Shown here: piece after piece, positions 1 through 6,555 of the stretch
Numbering within the stretch: the stretch's first letter is position 1
Layout of the letters: every line of letters begins with the position of its first letter
NCBI GenBank assembly: GCA_028869325.1
Contig: JAGWST010000187.1
Span: 1 to 10,168, forward strand
From: a bacterium
GTDB lineage: Bacteria > Vulcanimicrobiota > Vulcanimicrobiia > Vulcanimicrobiales > SCRA01
Reading direction: 5' to 3'
DNA: 10,168 nt
Program-made: the position numbers and the translations under genes
Notes under the pieces: generated by a model
Database searches by the model: none
Told to the model about the DNA's origin: nothing
Seen by the model: only the letters and a program-made list of their open reading frames with translations

Positions 1-1
1 G

Positions 2-502
2 CTGCTCTCGTGGCGCTGGGTTTTCTTTATCAACGTTCCAATCGCCATGGCCGCGTTGGTGCTGGTGCCGAGGCTCGTCCCCGAGAGCGCATCGACGCAG
101 CAGCGGCACCTAGACGTGCTCGGCGCCCTCTTGGCCACCGGCGGCCTTTCGCTGAGCGCATTGGGAATGCTAGAGAGAGCCAACCATGCGTGGAGCGAGC
201 CATGGACGTGGCTCCCGCTGGCCGCGGGCGCGTTGCTGATCGCGCTCTTCTTGCGGATGGAGGGCCACATCGAACAGCCGCTCGTACCGCTAGCGTTCTT
301 CCGATCAACTCGAAGATCGATCGGGAATCTGGCTCTCGCCACCTTCAGTGCTGCTCTGGCCGTGCTCTTCTTCAGTGTGCCGCTCTTTTTACAACAGGTT
401 CTGCACTACTCGCCCCTGCTGACGGGCCTTGCCTTTCTCCCCGTGGGTCCAACCTTCGCACTGGCGGCTGCCTGGAGCCCGAATATGGTTCGCCGTCTCG
501 GC
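2..502 (+). pseudogene. DHA2-type MFS multidrug exporter, internal fragment (5' end outside window, 3' end lost)
   Basis: The reading frame is open from the first bases and has no start in the window, so the 5' part lies outside. It begins with LLSWRWVFFINVPIA, the motif that follows transmembrane helix 6 in 14-helix DHA2 drug:proton antiporters (EmrB/QacA type). Hydrophobic segments follow that fit helices 7 to 10, with a family-typical stretch around GLAFLPVG (about 423-450). Family members normally continue for well over 100 further residues. Here the similarity stops near 500, after VRRLG, where the plus strand becomes the complement of a transposase fragment. The frame stays open to the TAG at 659-661, adding about 50 unrelated residues. 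The intact relatives sit in the inner membrane and expel toxic compounds; this copy should be non-functional. I am sure of the family, but the exact break (about 497-508) is estimated by eye. Confidence 0.8.
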
Positions 503-634
503 TTTGACCCGGCGTTCGACCAGGCGGTCGTTCCGGCGTTGCAGCTCGTCGTGCACGAGCAGGCCGATGAATTCGAGCTGCCCGAGCTTCTCAGTTCGCG
601 CTTGCTGCGATCGCAGCGAAAGGGCGTCGGCCGC
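497..634 (-). pseudogene. istB: IstB transposition helper ATPase, short N-terminal fragment
   Basis: In the minus-strand frame with codons ending at 634, 631 and so on, the translation contains SLRSQQARTEKLGQLEFIG followed by LLVHDELQRRNDRLVERRVK. This matches the N-terminal helical region of IS21 IstB proteins, which lies before the AAA+ ATPase domain (typical form: LEFL..LLEDEv.RR..r.l.rR). No Walker A or B motif remains. The fragment is out of frame with the istA remnant and is joined to it near 631-640, so a deletion has removed the end of istA and the start of istB. The far end abuts the MFS gene near 500. Recognition rests on a short stretch, so confidence is moderate. Confidence 0.6.
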
Positions 635-978
635 TTGACGGCATCGTACGAGCCGGTGTAGCCGTGGTGCTCGACGAGGTCTTGGTAAATTGCCGTGGCG
701 TTGCGGCGCTTAGCGAGTTCGGCCTCGATGAGGGCGCGAAACGGCTCGGCGCTGCTGCGCGTCGCTGCTGCCGAGTCGGTGGGCACCTCCGCCTCGAGGT
801 GCGATTTTGGGTCGGTGGGTACTTCGCCCTGGGTGGTACATTTTGCGGGCAGCAGCCCGGCTTTGCGCCGAATCGTCGCCCGGTGTTGGCCGCCCTCGCG
901 GGAGATGCACCGTTCACTCCATCCCAGGCGCAGCAGGCTTAGAATCGTTTCTCGCTCGGTCACGCTCAGCTTGTTCAC
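631..978 (-). pseudogene. istA: IstA transposase, N-terminal fragment
   Basis: Read from a GTG at 978 on the minus strand. Residues about 5-40 form a helix-turn-helix of the kind that binds IS21 ends (ERETILSLLRLGWSERCISRE). A variable linker follows, then an IstA-typical block with the motifs ATAIYQDLVEHHGYTGSYDAVKR (written from about residue 92, in two parts: ATAIYQDLVE, then HHGYTGSYDAVKR). In the family this block leads into the DDE integrase-like catalytic core. Here similarity ends at codon 631-633 and the frame enters sequence that makes sense only in another frame as IstB. All catalytic acidic residues are therefore absent. The linker contains two copies of the peptide EVPTD, reflecting a DNA repeat. 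The start is uncertain because the ribosome binding site is weak. Confidence 0.72.
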
Positions 979-1033
979 GGTATCGCCTATGCAACGACGC
1001 CGTCCTGTATGCCCGAGCTGGGCCAGCTTAGGT

Positions 1034-1105
1034 GGTACCTTTTTAAGTGCCCACCGACCCCTGGTACATTTTCAAGTGCCCGCAGGCGGTACATTTTGCC
1101 CGTCC
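1034..1105. repeat. Cluster of IS21 terminal repeats (transposase binding sites)
   Basis: Three same-direction copies of a motif lie close together on the plus strand: GGTACCTTTTTAAGTGCCC (1034-1052), GGTACATTTTCAAGTGCCC (1063-1081) and GGTACATTTTGCCCGTCC (1088-1105). A fourth partial copy, GGTACATTTTGC, lies inside the istA remnant at 835-846. Multiple short terminal repeats of this kind are a hallmark of IS21-family ends, where IstA binds them. Confidence 0.7.
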
Positions 1106-1152
1106 GCCAAGACCTGGAATCCCGAAGGGAGCAGGGCGCCGGGACCTTTCCC

Positions 1153-1182
1153 TTGACACGCTCTAGATTTCGAGCGTATACT
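1153..1182 (+). promoter_or_regulatory. Sigma70-type promoter of the regulator/transport/catabolic operon
   Basis: A perfect -35 box TTGACA (1153-1158) is followed after 18 bp by TATACT (1177-1182), one mismatch from the consensus TATAAT. Transcription would start near 1189, giving a 5' untranslated leader of about 97 nt before the regulator ATG at 1286. This is the best promoter I see in the window. It lies 44 bp beyond the estimated tip of the IS21 remnant, so it appears to belong to the operon and not to the element. Confidence 0.75.
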
Positions 1183-1186
1183 TTCC

Positions 1187-1240
1187 TTCAATTTAGTGAA
1201 GAAAATGTCCTAGCTCGGTTTAATTTTTCATTAAATTGAA
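1187..1240. promoter_or_regulatory. Paired palindromic operators, likely bound by the XRE-cupin regulator
   Basis: Two related 14-bp imperfect palindromes are visible: TTCAATTTAGTGAA (1187-1200) and TTCATTAAATTGAA (1227-1240). Each has TTCA...TGAA arms around an AT-rich core, and the reverse complement of one matches the other at 13 of 14 positions. Their centres are 40 bp apart, close to four helical turns. The first covers the expected transcription start, a classic repressor position. They stand out because the surrounding DNA is GC-rich. A second inverted pair, TAGCTCG (1211-1217) and CGAGCTA (1246-1252), interleaves with them. Binding by the adjacent regulator is inferred from position. 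Confidence 0.6.
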
Positions 1241-1285
1241 GTGATCGAGCTATGCCAGCAAGTCCGGGAGATTGGTTGAGGCCAC

Positions 1286-1903
1286 ATGCTTAAACAAGAA
1301 GAGGGAACCTCGAGCGTAGCACTTGGACGGATTGTCCAAGAGGCCCGGCGGGCGCGTGCACTCTCAGTCGAGCAACTGGCAGAGCGCGCAGACGTGAGCA
1401 GCGGCTTGATTAGCCAGCTCGAACGCGGCCTAGCCAATCCATCATTCCGTACTTTACAGAAGCTCGCTGCTGCGTTGGATCTATCGCTGAGCACCCTATT
1501 TCAGGCGCCGGACGATCTCGGCGAGCGCGTGAGCGGTGCGAAGCCGCAGTTACAGACTTCGCACTGCGGCATGGTCGTTCGCGCCAACGAGCGCAAGAAG
1601 CTCGTACTCCCACGAGAAGGGATTGCCCACGAGCTCTTGACGCCCGATCTCAATCGGCAACTCGAAGTCATTCGTTCCGTTCTTCCACTCGAGTACGACA
1701 ACATGCACGTTCCATTCGTTCATGAGGGAGAAGAATGCGTTCATCTACTGAACGGCAGCCTCGAGGTGCATGTCGGCGGCGAGGCGTTCACGCTCGAAAC
1801 AGGTGACTCGATTACCTATGACCCGAGTCAGCCCCACTGGTGGCGGAACATTGGACGAGTGAACGCGGAGATCATTGCGGCGGTTACTCCACCATCTTTC
1901 TGA
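1286..1903 (+). CDS. XRE-family transcriptional regulator with C-terminal cupin sensor domain
   Basis: 205 residues. Residues 16-72 form an XRE/Cro-type helix-turn-helix (QLAERADVSSGLISQLERG, ending NPSFRTLQKLAAAL). Residues about 126-200 form a single cupin barrel: HEGEECVHLLNG at 146-157 corresponds to cupin motif 1 and GDSITYDPSQPHWW at 173-186 to motif 2. H146, E150 and H184 are possible metal or ligand contacts. This architecture is shared with regulators such as PuuR and SutR, which commonly control amino acid, polyamine or sulfur compound use and respond to a small ligand in the cupin. It is the first gene after the promoter at 1153-1182 and is followed 93 nt later by the binding-protein gene, so autoregulation plus control of the operon is likely. 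The ATG at 1286 follows GAGG (1278-1281) and is the first start in the frame. Domain identity is certain; the ligand and sign of regulation are unknown. Confidence 0.93.
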   Translation: MLKQEEGTSSVALGRIVQEARRARALSVEQLAERADVSSGLISQLERGLANPSFRTLQKLAAALDLSLSTLFQAPDDLGERVSGAKPQLQTSHCGMVVRANERKKLVLPREGIAHELLTPDLNRQLEVIRSVLPLEYDNMHVPFVHEGEECVHLLNGSLEVHVGGEAFTLETGDSITYDPSQPHWWRNIGRVNAEIIAAVTPPSF

Positions 1904-1961
1904 GCTCAGCAAATCAATCGGCATCTCATACCGGATTGACATTTGGAACTGGTTGCGACGG

Positions 1962-1987
1962 GCATCGTTCCGATGCTAGAGGGGGAG
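1962..1987 (+). promoter_or_regulatory. Hairpin and strong Shine-Dalgarno before the binding-protein gene
   Basis: GCATCG (1962-1967) and CGATGC (1971-1976) form a perfect 6-bp stem with a 3-nt TTC loop, extendable by a G-U pair (1961/1977). It is followed at once by AGGGGGAG (1980-1987), nine bases before the ATG at 1997. The strong ribosome binding site decides the start of the downstream gene. The hairpin could protect a processed mRNA end or modulate translation; that role is inferred. There is no U-tract, so it is not an intrinsic terminator. Confidence 0.5.
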
Positions 1988-1996
1988 TCGAATCAC

Positions 1997-3118
1997 ATGC
2001 AAAGCGCGGCTATTGTGAGTGCGGCGGTCGCCATTGTTCTCGCCGCGACGACCACAACGTCGTTGGGGGCGCAGAGCGTCACGGTTGGAGTGGTTGGGCC
2101 GCTCACAGGGGATTTCGCGGTTGTGGGCATCAGTCAGGTCAACGGCGCCAAGCTCAAGGTCGCGCAGTTGGCGAAGACCGACCTCGGCGTCAATATTCAT
2201 CTCGTTCCCGAGGACGATGCCTCCAAATGCGATCAGTCGGTCAACGCGACGACAAAGCTCGTCGAACAGGAACGCGCCGATGCGATCCTTGGCGCAGGGA
2301 ACAGCCCCTGTGCGCTGGCGATGGTGCCGATCACGGCCCGCGATGAGGTGCCGCAATTCACGGTCGGCATCGGAGCTGCAATCACCCAGCAAGGCTCAAA
2401 GTACGTCTTCCGCGTGGCGCCGTCGGCGGCGGTACAGACGCAGGCGCTCGCCAATTTCGCAGTTGGGAAGCTTCATCTCAAGAAAATCGCCATCCTATAT
2501 ACCAACGATGAGTATGGCAAGAGCGCGGGAGAGGCGATGCGCGCAGCGCTGAAGGCCAAAGGACTCGAGCCGTCGGTCTTCGAGGCATGGACGATCGGCG
2601 ACAAAGACTTCTCGGGGCAGCTCAGCAAGGTGAAATCCTCCGGAGCTGACGCCTTGTTCGCGACGGGATCGGTCGCCGATGCCGCGCTTATCGCGCGGCA
2701 AGCGCGACAGATGGGACTCACCGTGCGGCTCCTCGGCGACACAGGAACGGCGAACGACACCTACATCAAGCTCGGCGGCTCGGCGGTCGAGGGCGCGGTG
2801 GTAGCCTTCCCGTTCGATCCGAGGAGTAACGAGCCGGCCGTCCGTGACTTCGTGCGAACGTATCAAGCCACGTACGGACGCCTTCCTAACTCGTGGGATG
2901 CTGAAATGTACGATGCCGTTGGCATGATCCACGCTGCCGTCAAACACACCGGGAAGACCGACGGCAAGTCGATCCGAGACTACATCGCGTCGCTTAGGCG
3001 ATCGAGCGGCTATCGGGGCGTTATGGGCGATATTTACTTCGACGCGAACGGCGACGCCCAGTTTGCGCTGAACATGGCGCGGATCAAAAACGGGCAGTTC
3101 GTCGACATCGGGCGCTGA
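1997..3118 (+). CDS. Periplasmic branched-chain amino acid/amide-type ABC transporter substrate-binding protein (LivJ/LivK-like)
   Basis: 373 residues with the start at ATG 1997, chosen because AGGGGGAG lies nine bases upstream; in-frame starts at 1943 (TTG) and 1973 (ATG) lack this. Residues 1-25 are a hydrophobic export signal ending LGA|QS, with no lipobox, so the mature protein should be soluble in the periplasm. The mature part is a type I periplasmic binding protein of the Peripl_BP_6 family: VGVVGPLTGDFAVVG near residues 29-43, NDEYGKSAGEAM near 170-181, and a C-terminal MYDAVGMIHAAV helix and YRGVMGDIYFDANGD block. C78 and C105 sit where LIV-binding proteins have their disulfide-bonded pair. 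The protein captures a ligand, probably an amino acid or amide, for the LivHM-G-F transporter encoded next; the permease starts 12 nt after its stop. The signal peptide is unusual in having no lysine or arginine. The ligand cannot be predicted. Confidence 0.93.
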   Translation: MQSAAIVSAAVAIVLAATTTTSLGAQSVTVGVVGPLTGDFAVVGISQVNGAKLKVAQLAKTDLGVNIHLVPEDDASKCDQSVNATTKLVEQERADAILGAGNSPCALAMVPITARDEVPQFTVGIGAAITQQGSKYVFRVAPSAAVQTQALANFAVGKLHLKKIAILYTNDEYGKSAGEAMRAALKAKGLEPSVFEAWTIGDKDFSGQLSKVKSSGADALFATGSVADAALIARQARQMGLTVRLLGDTGTANDTYIKLGGSAVEGAVVAFPFDPRSNEPAVRDFVRTYQATYGRLPNSWDAEMYDAVGMIHAAVKHTGKTDGKSIRDYIASLRRSSGYRGVMGDIYFDANGDAQFALNMARIKNGQFVDIGR

Positions 3119-3130
3119 GAGCTCTCCGCG

Positions 3131-5056
3131 ATGCACGACGCCATACAAGTGGTGGTAGACGCGGCAGCGATTGGTTGCGTCTACAGCCTCATCGCCATTG
3201 GCTTCACGATGATGCTGCGTGCGAGCGATCTCATCAACTTCGCGCAGGGCGAGATGGTGATGCTCGGCGCCTATATCGGCTTTACCATTGCGACGCTTGC
3301 CCCGCTACCATACCCGGCCATCTTTCTGCTTACCGCAGCGGCGCTCTTCGGAGTCGGGCTCGTCATGGATCGCACGATCGTCCGGCCCATTCTGAAGCGC
3401 GGGTCGCCGGTCCTGAACCTCATCATCGCTACGGTTGGAATTTCCGTCGCTCTGCGCGCGATCGCGATCATCTTGTGGGGCGGCTATCCGCTACGCATGC
3501 CGAACGCTAGGCTCTTCGGACCCGTGCACGTTGCCGGGGTAACACTGGCGTCAGAGAGCCTACTCGTCATCTTCTTCGGTGTCGCAACAATGGCGGCACT
3601 GCAATGGTTCTTCCAGCGCACGATCAGCGGAATCGCGTGGCGTGCGGTGGCGATGGACGCCGAGACTGCGCGGCTCATGGGTGTCTCGACCGATCGCACG
3701 ACCGCTTTGACATTCGGAATCGCATCGGCCCTCGGCGGCGCTGCCGGCGTGCTGCTTGCGCCGCTCTACAATATCTCGGTTGGCTTAGGCGGAATTGCGA
3801 TCAAGAGCTTTGCGGCCTCGGCAATCGGCGGGTTTACTCTTGGCGGCTCGATGCTCGGCGGGATTGCCCTTGGGCTGCTTGAGACGCTCACGACGCGCTA
3901 CCTCTCCTCCGCATACAAGGACGTCGTCAGCTACGGCCTGCTCATCGTGATCTTACTGCTCTTCTATAGAGCCAAGGCGCCTGCAGGACGGAGCGCCGCA
4001 CAACGGGCGACGCGCGCAGTCGGCATGAGAGCGGGGATTGCATTCGCGCCCCTGAGTCGGTACCGGAACATCTTGTTCGCGCTAGCACTCGGTGCGTTCG
4101 TCGCTGTTCCACACCTGGTCAGCGGCACGTATACGCTGCGCATCATCAATGAGGCCCTGATCATGGCGATCGCCGCGATCGGACTGCAGGTCATCATCGG
4201 ATATACGGGGCAGCTCTCACTCGGCCATGCCGCCTTCATGGCTATCGGGGCGTACACATCGGTCCTGCTAGTCCGCGTGGGGGTGCCTTGGCCCGTGACT
4301 GTGCTCGCTGCGGTGCTTGCGAGCGCAGCACTCTCTAGGATCGTTGCGCCGATCCTGCGGCTCTCCGGTCACTATCTCGCGATCGGGACCCTCGCATTGG
4401 GACAGATTGTGGTGATGTTGCTCATCAACCTTTCGTGGATTACCAACGGTGCATATGGTATCTCGAACATTCCAGCCCCGCGCTTTGGGGGGCTTGTGAT
4501 CGATACGCAGGCGCGCTATTTCTATCTGCTCGTCATTGTCTTCATTGCTCTGTATATCGCGCTCTCTCGGTTGCTAAGCAGCCGCTTTGGACGCGCGCTC
4601 GTGGCGTTGCGGGAGAACGAGCTCGCCGCGGTCTGCGCCGGAGTCGACAGCCTAGGATACCGAACGAAGGCGTTCGTGATCGGTTGCGCCTGCGCCGGAG
4701 TCGCCGGGGCGGTTTACGGGCCGTTCGTCAGCCTAATCAACCCCGATGCGTTCACTCTCGATCTCTCGATCAGCTTCCTCATCATGGTCGTGCTTGGCGG
4801 ACTAGGGAGTCTACCGGGAGCAGTCCTTGGCGCAATCATCGTGACGCTCGTTCCGGAGTATTTTCGTGCGCTCGGAGCGTGGCGCTTGGTGCTCTACGGA
4901 GGAGCTATCATCTCGTTCATGGTGCTTCTCCCAGGCGGGGTGCTGGATCTCATTCGCCTTCCGGCATTTGCCTTCAGGTCTTGGCGCAGACTCGTTGCCA
5001 GCAGGAATGCATCGGCGCAGTCTGCCGTCCGCGATCGCGCCGATGTCGGTTCGTGA
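3131..5056 (+). CDS. Fused LivH-LivM ABC transporter permease
   Basis: 641 residues carrying both membrane subunits of a Liv/HAAT transporter in one chain. Residues 1-about 285 match LivH ([13 protein letters not shown] at 37-48; coupling-helix segment [20 protein letters not shown] at 170-189). Residues about 310-620 match LivM ([20 protein letters not shown] at 357-376; segment [20 protein letters not shown] near 492-511; [13 protein letters not shown] near 556-568). A basic, polar linker (about 280-312) joins them. Many hydrophobic helices span the inner membrane, and a basic tail (618-641) should be cytoplasmic. LivH and LivM are usually separate proteins of about 300 and 330 residues. 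The frame is continuous with no internal stop, so the fusion is real in this sequence. The gene follows the binding-protein stop by 12 nt with only a weak ribosome site (GAGAG, 3117-3121), suggesting coupled translation. It forms the pore through which LivG and LivF drive uptake. Confidence 0.93.
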   Translation: MHDAIQVVVDAAAIGCVYSLIAIGFTMMLRASDLINFAQGEMVMLGAYIGFTIATLAPLPYPAIFLLTAAALFGVGLVMDRTIVRPILKRGSPVLNLIIATVGISVALRAIAIILWGGYPLRMPNARLFGPVHVAGVTLASESLLVIFFGVATMAALQWFFQRTISGIAWRAVAMDAETARLMGVSTDRTTALTFGIASALGGAAGVLLAPLYNISVGLGGIAIKSFAASAIGGFTLGGSMLGGIALGLLETLTTRYLSSAYKDVVSYGLLIVILLLFYRAKAPAGRSAAQRATRAVGMRAGIAFAPLSRYRNILFALALGAFVAVPHLVSGTYTLRIINEALIMAIAAIGLQVIIGYTGQLSLGHAAFMAIGAYTSVLLVRVGVPWPVTVLAAVLASAALSRIVAPILRLSGHYLAIGTLALGQIVVMLLINLSWITNGAYGISNIPAPRFGGLVIDTQARYFYLLVIVFIALYIALSRLLSSRFGRALVALRENELAAVCAGVDSLGYRTKAFVIGCACAGVAGAVYGPFVSLINPDAFTLDLSISFLIMVVLGGLGSLPGAVLGAIIVTLVPEYFRALGAWRLVLYGGAIISFMVLLPGGVLDLIRLPAFAFRSWRRLVASRNASAQSAVRDRADVGS

Positions 5057-5066
5057 GGTTAAATCC

Positions 5067-5837
5067 ATGTCTCGCTCGGAGGAAAACTTGCCGTTGCTGG
5101 AAGCCTGCCGCCTCACGAAACGATTCGGTGGTCTCGTCGCTGTAAATGAAGTGAGTCTCGAGATTGCACGCGGCGAGATCCGTGGACTCATCGGTCCGAA
5201 CGGATCTGGAAAGAGCACGCTCATCAACACGTTGAGCGGGGTCTACCGTTCCGACGCCGGGAGCATCGTCTTGAGCAGCGCCGAGATCTCAGGATGGCCT
5301 GCGCATCGTATCGCGAGCGCCGGGATCGCTCGGACGTTTCAGGAGATCCAACTCTTCGCCGACATGACCGTCCTTGAGAACGCGATCGTAGGAGGTCACC
5401 GTTTGGGCCGAGCCGAGGAGAAGCAGATTCGCGCCCGTGCGCAAGCAGCGCTTGCGTTCGTGGGTATCGAGCGCTGGCAAGACGAGCTCGCGCGCAACCT
5501 CCCGTATGGGCACCAGCGCCTGCTAGAGATAGCTCGCGCGCTCGTCGCTGAGCCGGAGCTGCTCCTGCTCGATGAGCCCGCCGCGGGCCTCAACGCGGCT
5601 GAGACGGAGGCGTTGATGGAGCTCATCATGCGGATCCATGCCCAGACTACGGCGGTCCTCCTCGTTGAGCACAACATGCGTTTAGTGATGAACGTCTGCC
5701 ACATCATCGCGGTGCTCGACTACGGGCGAAAGATCGCGGACGGATCACCCCAAGAGATTCAGCACGATCCCGCGGTCATAGAAGCATATCTCGGGACGAA
5801 GTCGGTGGAGAGGAGCGCGGGTGCTGAGCGTCACTGA
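5067..5837 (+). CDS. livG: Branched-chain amino acid-type ABC transporter ATP-binding protein LivG
   Basis: 256 residues, the usual LivG length, from ATG 5067. That start is preferred to the in-frame ATG at 5043 because GAGG (5055-5058) lies eight bases before it, overlapping the permease stop. Walker A is GPNGSGKST at 43-51; the Q-loop glutamine is Q92 in RTFQ; the signature region is [13 protein letters not shown] at 145-157, with YG in place of SG as is normal for LivG; Walker B is LLLLDE at 165-170; the switch histidine is H202 in VEHN. The C-terminal PAVIEAYLG is also LivG-like. All ATPase residues are present, so it should be active. It binds the cytoplasmic face of the fused permease as a heterodimer with LivF. 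The region between about 111 and 124 looks shorter than in E. coli LivG. Confidence 0.93.
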   Translation: MSRSEENLPLLEACRLTKRFGGLVAVNEVSLEIARGEIRGLIGPNGSGKSTLINTLSGVYRSDAGSIVLSSAEISGWPAHRIASAGIARTFQEIQLFADMTVLENAIVGGHRLGRAEEKQIRARAQAALAFVGIERWQDELARNLPYGHQRLLEIARALVAEPELLLLDEPAAGLNAAETEALMELIMRIHAQTTAVLLVEHNMRLVMNVCHIIAVLDYGRKIADGSPQEIQHDPAVIEAYLGTKSVERSAGAERH

Positions 5838-6525
5838 GCTTCGTGTCGGGTACGGCCAAAGCGAAGTCGTACACAGCATTTCCTTCATCGTGCCTCGTGA
5901 CAGCATCGTTGCAATCGTTGGAGCTAACGGCGCTGGAAAAACGACGACTCTCAAGGCTATCTCGGGGCTCAATCGCTCCATCGGCGGCGCGATCACGTTC
6001 GAGGGTGAGCAAATCGATGGCCTCAGTGCCGAACGCATCGTCCGGCGCGGGATCGCGCACGTGCCAGAGGGGCGGCGCATCTTTCCGCAGCTCACTGTGC
6101 GCGAGAACCTCTTGATCGGAGGTTACACGGTGGGAAACCGCGGGCTGATCCAGCGGCGGATCGATGACGTCCTCGAAGTGTTTCCAATTCTGCGCGAGCG
6201 CTATGAGCAGCTCGGCTCCACGCTCTCGGGTGGCGAACAGCAGATGCTCGCGCTGGCCCGTAGTCTGATTGCGGCGCCGCGGCTGCTCTTGCTGGATGAG
6301 CCGACGATGGGGCTCGCACCGATGATGGCCGAGCGTGTAGCGAACTATGTCTTGGAGCTGCGCACGTCTGGCGTAACTGTGCTACTCATCGAGCAGAACG
6401 CCAGTATCGCGCTCGACATCTCAGACTATGCTTACGTGTTGGAGACCGGACGCATCGTTCTCGAGGGGCGCTCGGACGTACTACGCAACGATGACCGCAT
6501 CCGGCAGACCTATCTCGGAATTTAA
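5821..6525 (+). CDS. livF: Branched-chain amino acid-type ABC transporter ATP-binding protein LivF
   Basis: 234 residues from GTG 5821, preceded five bases upstream by GGAGAGGAG (5807-5815). The start overlaps the end of livG by 17 nt, indicating translational coupling and equal amounts of the two ATPases. Walker A is GANGAGKTT at 34-42; the LivF-typical PEGRRIFPQLTVREN block is at 81-95; the signature LSGGEQ is at 134-139; Walker B is LLLLDE at 154-159; the switch position is Q191 in IEQN, the normal LivF variant of the H-loop histidine. The C-terminus, with RQTYLGI, matches family ends. It hydrolyses ATP together with LivG to power import through the LivHM fusion. Confidence 0.93.
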   Translation: MLSVTELRVGYGQSEVVHSISFIVPRDSIVAIVGANGAGKTTTLKAISGLNRSIGGAITFEGEQIDGLSAERIVRRGIAHVPEGRRIFPQLTVRENLLIGGYTVGNRGLIQRRIDDVLEVFPILRERYEQLGSTLSGGEQQMLALARSLIAAPRLLLLDEPTMGLAPMMAERVANYVLELRTSGVTVLLIEQNASIALDISDYAYVLETGRIVLEGRSDVLRNDDRIRQTYLGI

Positions 6526-6555
6526 CAATCCTCGAGCCGGAAGAGAGAGAGACAG

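Larger units (their letters stand above)
503..1109 (-). mobile_element. IS21-family insertion sequence remnant (internally deleted)
   Basis: The minus strand encodes an IstA-like N-terminal half followed, in another frame, by an IstB-like segment, in the normal IS21 order istA then istB. The region upstream of istA (1031-1109) carries repeated GGTACATTTT-type motifs like the multiple terminal repeats of IS21 elements. The outer end is placed at about 1109, where the minus strand would begin with TG (TGGCGGACGGGC), matching the usual TG...CA tips of the family. The opposite tip, most of istB and the catalytic part of istA are missing. Full elements are about 2 to 2.5 kb, whereas this is about 0.6 kb, so it cannot transpose by itself. 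The left boundary is approximate. Confidence 0.72.

Noticed and set aside
503..661. Continuation of the MFS frame as a native C-terminus
   Set aside because: These codons are the complement of an IstB/IstA-like sequence and encode no hydrophobic helices, so the tail is a fusion artefact of the rearrangement.
1936..1965. TTGACA at 1936-1941 as a second promoter for the binding-protein gene
   Set aside because: No acceptable -10 box lies 16 to 19 bp downstream (CGGGCA, GGGCAT and similar), so transcription most likely comes from the promoter at 1153-1182.
1943..1996. Earlier starts (TTG 1943, ATG 1973) for the binding protein
   Set aside because: They would add a charged, non-signal-like extension and lack a ribosome site. 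AGGGGGAG is correctly spaced only for ATG 1997.
2495..3148. 217-codon minus-strand open frame opposite the binding-protein gene
   Set aside because: No family resemblance and no ribosome site of note. It is fully opposite a convincing Peripl_BP_6 gene.
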